Shown piece by piece: positions 61,371 to 64,000 of a stretch of DNA of 64,000 bases. The notes beneath the pieces were generated by a model. That model saw only the letters and a program-made list of their open reading frames with translations, did not search any database and was not told the origin of the DNA. How positions within the stretch are numbered: the first letter of the stretch is position 1; each line of letters starts with the position of its first letter. The position numbers were made by a program, and so were the translations under genes. Source of the DNA: Parabacteroides sp. 52 (lineage in GTDB: Bacteria; Bacteroidota; Bacteroidia; Bacteroidales; Tannerellaceae); NCBI RefSeq assembly GCF_010500925.1, contig NZ_QVMG01000008.1, positions 62,001-126,000 of the forward strand, in the 5' to 3' direction.

Positions 61371-61402
61371 CAAATCTAGGGCAATTAATTGAAAAATACA
61401 AA
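61371..61402 (-). promoter_or_regulatory. Promoter of the OPT operon
   Basis: TTTG (61402-61399), 20-nt spacer and TAGATTTG (61378-61371) on the minus strand, close to the Bacteroidota consensus, ~58 nt before the ATG. Confidence 0.65.
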
Positions 61403-61496
61403 TCAAAATGTCAGGGAAGTCAGCCTCTGTTCTTCTTCCAATATAGAAAGATGAATTAAATCCCTTGTTACTCTTTCCTTTTCCAACTATTCTTTT

Positions 61497-61504
61497 TATC
61501 TTTG
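61497..61504 (+). promoter_or_regulatory. -7 box of rpsP
   Basis: TATCTTTG, 39 nt before the rpsP ATG, matches TAnnTTTG. Confidence 0.6.
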
Positions 61505-61543
61505 CACCCGCTAATACAAACAGCTTAAATTAATTATTCAAAC

Positions 61544-62140
61544 ATGGCAACAAAAATCAGATTGCAAAGACACGGTCGTAAAGGGTATGCTTTTTACCAG
61601 ATCGTAGTCGCTGACAGCAGGGCTCCACGTGATGGAAAGTTTATTGAAAGGGTAGGTTCTTATAATCCGAACACTAATCCTGCTACAATAGATTTGAATT
61701 TCGAAAGAGCTTTGTATTGGTTACAAGTAGGTGCACAACCTACGGATACCACACGTAACATCCTTTCTCGCGAAGGTGTTTTGTTGAAAAAACACTTATT
61801 GGAAGGTGTGAAGAAAGGTGCTTTTGACGAAGCTGCAGCGGAACAAAAGTTCCAGCTTTGGTTGAAAGACAAACAAGCCGCTACGCAGGCTGTGAAAGAC
61901 AAAGATCGTGATGCCGCAAATGCAGCAGCGAAGGCTCGTCTGGAAGCTGAAAAAGAGGCTAACAAAGTGAAAGCAGAAGAAGTAGCTAAGAAGAAGAAAG
62001 CCGAATTAGCCGCTGCTGCTGAAGCACAGGCTGAAGAAGCTGCGGAGGAAGCTCCTGCAGTAGAAGAGGCTCCTGTAGAAGAAGCAGCACCTGTTGCTGA
62101 AGCTCCTACAGAAGAAGCTCCTGAAGCTAGCGCTGAGTAA
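61544..62140 (+). CDS. rpsP: 30S ribosomal protein S16 with C-terminal extension
   Basis: The first ~85 residues are a normal S16 ([40 protein letters not shown]). The protein then continues to 198 residues with an Ala/Glu/Lys-rich tail ([40 protein letters not shown]), longer than the ~80 residues usual elsewhere. Extended S16 is common in Bacteroidota. The tail is likely disordered and acidic at the end. It is alone on its transcript, without the rimM-trmD partners found in other phyla, and has a clear terminator. Confidence 0.96.
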   Translation: MATKIRLQRHGRKGYAFYQIVVADSRAPRDGKFIERVGSYNPNTNPATIDLNFERALYWLQVGAQPTDTTRNILSREGVLLKKHLLEGVKKGAFDEAAAEQKFQLWLKDKQAATQAVKDKDRDAANAAAKARLEAEKEANKVKAEEVAKKKKAELAAAAEAQAEEAAEEAPAVEEAPVEEAAPVAEAPTEEAPEASAE

Positions 62141-62163
62141 TTTGCGTTTTCTCTGAAAAGAAT

Positions 62164-62200
62164 ATGGTTGACAGATGGAAGTCTGTCAACCATTTTTTTT
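62164..62200 (+). terminator. Terminator of rpsP
   Basis: Perfect 12-bp stem ATGGTTGACAGA / TCTGTCAACCAT with a 6-nt loop, then eight T (the last stem base merges with the T-run). Confidence 0.95.
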
Positions 62201-62234
62201 GCCTTTATCATTTGCCGGGTTCTATTCGGAGCCC

Positions 62235-62242
62235 TATCTTTG
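62235..62242 (+). promoter_or_regulatory. -7 box of the porin gene
   Basis: TATCTTTG, 63 nt before the ATG at 62306. Confidence 0.5.
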
Positions 62243-62305
62243 CCTGTCTGATTAGAGAAACAAACAGGAAAGCTAATAAAATAAACACAGGATATCCATA
62301 TAGAG

Positions 62306-63571
62306 ATGAAAACAATAAGTACAATGATTCTATTTTGTAGTTTGGTTTTTTGTTTCTCTGTAAATGCACAGACACCTACACCGGTTTCTTTGCAAGAGGA
62401 AGAGCAGAGGACCGAGAAATTAAGAGATGAAATCTTATTGTTGAAAAAACTAAAGGTCTCCGGTTATATACAGGGACAATATCAATATGGACAGGAAGCT
62501 GCCTCATTGAAAGTAGGTGGTGCCAATGAAAATCCGGAGAAATCATACAATCGGATCGGTATTCGCCGGGGACGTATTAAATTTCAATATGACGAAGGGA
62601 TAGCCTCTGGCGTGTTTCAGCTTGATCTGACGGAAAACGGAATCCACTTTAAAGATGTTTATCTGAATATAAAGGATCCTTGGTCTCATACATCTGCCTT
62701 GCGTGTCGGTGTCTTTGACCGTCCTTTTGGGTATGAGATCAGCTACTCTTCTTCCCGTCGCGAATCACCGGAGCGGTCGACGATCTTTCAAACGCTCTTT
62801 CCGGAAGAACGCGATCTGGGGGCAATGTTTATACTTCAACCGCTCCCAACCTCTCCTTTTCACTTCCTAAAGGTCGAAGCCGGCTTATTTGCCGGAAACG
62901 GAATCAAAAAAGATACGGACAGCAAAAAAGACTTCATCGGTCATTTTTCTGCGGCAAAAACGATTGGTAAAAATAGTGCCTGGGGAGCGGGTCTTTCTTA
63001 TTATAACGGATCGGTGTATCAAGGCACTGAGAATGTGTATAAAATGCAAGGCCGGAAGTTTGTATTGGATGCGGATCCAGGTCATAAAGGAGGATTTGCC
63101 AAACGGGAATATATCGGTTTGCATGCCCGTTTATCCTTGACAAATAGTTGGGGGAAGACAGAGGTGCGCGGGGAGTATTTGTTTGGTCAACAGCCGGGAA
63201 CTCTTTCCGGCAGTAAGAGTCCGAATGCTTCTTCATTGCCTGAAGCGGATGTGTATATACGGGATTTCCGTGGAGGATATCTTCTTCTGGTACAGGATAT
63301 CGGCAAACTCCCCTTTTCTGCGGTCCTAAAATATGATTGGTATGATCCGAATACGGATGTTTCCGGTAACGATATCGGTCTGAATGAAACGACATCAACG
63401 GATTTGTCAATGCATACGATCGGTGGGGGAATCCTTTGGTATATATATACGAATCTCCGTCTACAAGCTTATTATGAGATAAATAAAAATGAAAAAACGT
63501 CTCAGATAGAAAGGTATAAAGGAGATGTGAAGGACAATGTCTTTACGCTGCGTCTGCAATACAAGTTTTAA
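62306..63571 (+). CDS. Phosphate-selective porin O/P-like outer-membrane porin
   Basis: The 421-residue product has a signal peptide (ending SVNAQ), a short coiled stretch (LRDEILLLKKLKVSGYIQGQ) and a 16-stranded-type barrel of the OprO/OprP family (GIRRGRIKFQYDEGIASGVF; RVGVFDRPFGYEISYSSSRR). It ends in Phe (FTLRLQYKF), as outer-membrane proteins do. In Pseudomonas the family binds phosphate or polyphosphate; in Bacteroidota selectivity is unproven. Its stop overlaps the end of the converging Cys-rich protein gene by 4 nt. Confidence 0.9.
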   Translation: MKTISTMILFCSLVFCFSVNAQTPTPVSLQEEEQRTEKLRDEILLLKKLKVSGYIQGQYQYGQEAASLKVGGANENPEKSYNRIGIRRGRIKFQYDEGIASGVFQLDLTENGIHFKDVYLNIKDPWSHTSALRVGVFDRPFGYEISYSSSRRESPERSTIFQTLFPEERDLGAMFILQPLPTSPFHFLKVEAGLFAGNGIKKDTDSKKDFIGHFSAAKTIGKNSAWGAGLSYYNGSVYQGTENVYKMQGRKFVLDADPGHKGGFAKREYIGLHARLSLTNSWGKTEVRGEYLFGQQPGTLSGSKSPNASSLPEADVYIRDFRGGYLLLVQDIGKLPFSAVLKYDWYDPNTDVSGNDIGLNETTSTDLSMHTIGGGILWYIYTNLRLQAYYEINKNEKTSQIERYKGDVKDNVFTLRLQYKF

Positions 63572-63786
63572 TGGGTTTGAACCGTCTGTTTTTTACGCTT
63601 CTCATCGCAATTTACCTGACCTAGTATACAGTCTTCACCAGCCTTCACTTCGTTCATAAGTGAACAGCCTGGGCAACCGATACATGGATTGTGGGTCGCA
63701 GGTGCTGTAATTGTTTTATATAGTTTATATCCTACATAAAGAATTACCAGTAAGGCTACTATACCTGTTGCTATTTCTTGCCACAT
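63568..63786 (-). CDS. FeoB-associated Cys-rich membrane protein
   Basis: The 72-residue product has one membrane helix (IATGIVALLVILYVGYKLYK) and a cysteine cluster (PCIGCPGCSLMNEVKAGEDC). The family regularly follows feoB and is thought to assist ferrous iron uptake, possibly like FeoC. Here it starts 42 nt after the feoB stop on the same strand, which supports the assignment. Confidence 0.9.
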   Translation of the reverse strand: MWQEIATGIVALLVILYVGYKLYKTITAPATHNPCIGCPGCSLMNEVKAGEDCILGQVNCDEKRKKQTVQTH

Positions 63787-63828
63787 AAGTCACTTTTTCT
63801 TCTATAACAAAGGAGGAAGGGGATAGGT

Positions 63829-64000
63829 TTAATTCAATAATTGAATTAACCAGCCGCCTGCCTGATAGACAATGAAAGAAACAATCCACGCCAAAACGCA
63901 GGAATAGACGATGACAAAAGCCCCCCATTTCCAGGATCCCGACTCTTTACTGATGGCCGTAATGGTTGCAATACAAGGAAAATAAATAAGTACGAACATC
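63829..64000 (-). CDS. feoB: Ferrous iron transport protein B (partial, C-terminal end)
   Basis: The minus-strand frame entering at the window edge reads FVLIYFPCIATITAISKESG, then SWKWGAFVIVYSCVLAWIVS, and ends GGWLIQLLN. The YFPCIAT helix is the diagnostic conserved part of the FeoB membrane domain. Only the last ~56 residues lie in the window; the GTPase domain is outside. The next gene downstream, the Cys-rich FeoB-associated protein, confirms the call. Confidence 0.93.
   Translation of the reverse strand, partial: MFVLIYFPCIATITAISKESGSWKWGAFVIVYSCVLAWIVSFIVYQAGGWLIQLLN

Overview
The window is a 64 kb piece of a Bacteroidales chromosome, most like Parabacteroides or a close relative. 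Grounds: ribosomal, PFOR, S46 peptidase and KamA-family proteins of Bacteroidota type, FeoB with its Cys-rich partner, and promoters that repeatedly match the Bacteroidota consensus TTTG-N19-TAnnTTTG, mostly without Shine-Dalgarno sequences. The species cannot be fixed from sequence alone. No rRNA, CRISPR array, transposase or prophage was seen.

Layout. 1-8.8 kb, minus strand: rpsU-xerC-hpf, then tRNA-Thr(TGT)-Tyr-Gly-Thr(GGT)-tuf-tRNA-Trp-secE-nusG-rplK-rplA-rplJ-rplL-rpoB (rpoB runs off the left edge). 8.8-16.5 kb: a lipoprotein, a divergent AAA ATPase, the large pyruvate:ferredoxin oxidoreductase gene nifJ and a Tat-exported Gfo/Idh/MocA oxidoreductase. 16.7-27.9 kb, minus strand: a tightly packed glycan operon (Wzx-type flippase, FkbM methyltransferase, six glycosyltransferase-type genes, YfhO-like membrane protein). 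28.6-32.1 kb, plus strand: an aromatic-acid cluster of phenylacetate-CoA ligase, ACT protein, a 46-residue membrane protein and a Na+/solute symporter. 32.1-43 kb: M28 and YgjP-like metallopeptidases, gpmI, DUF3109, Smr, CYTH and DPP11 genes, a HAD phosphatase and an aldo/keto reductase. 43-48.7 kb: an AddB-like nuclease and the pyrB-pyrI-flavin reductase-beta-barrel operon. 48.9-55.9 kb: two tandem PAS histidine kinases, a long KamA-family radical SAM protein and a DUF2148 protein. 55.9-64 kb: an OPT transporter-SpoIID-symporter-EngB operon, rpsP, a phosphate-type porin, the FeoB-associated protein and the 3' end of feoB.

How the parts fit: the left third is core translation and transcription machinery. 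PFOR, DPP11, M28 peptidase, OPT transporter, PaaK/ACT/symporter and FeoB fit an anaerobe that ferments peptides and amino acids and imports ferrous iron.

The most unusual content is non-coding. Three intergenic sites (9.8, 28.1 and 41.0 kb) carry the same ungapped 90-bp element. It has seven dyad centres spaced exactly 11 bp apart and is itself nearly palindromic. Other non-coding signals are a probable ~70-nt small RNA at 28.3 kb, AT-rich repeat arrays in at least six gaps (five with facing inverted arms), a terminator-like hairpin between rplL and rpoB, and an operator-like dyad on the -33 box of the ATPase promoter.
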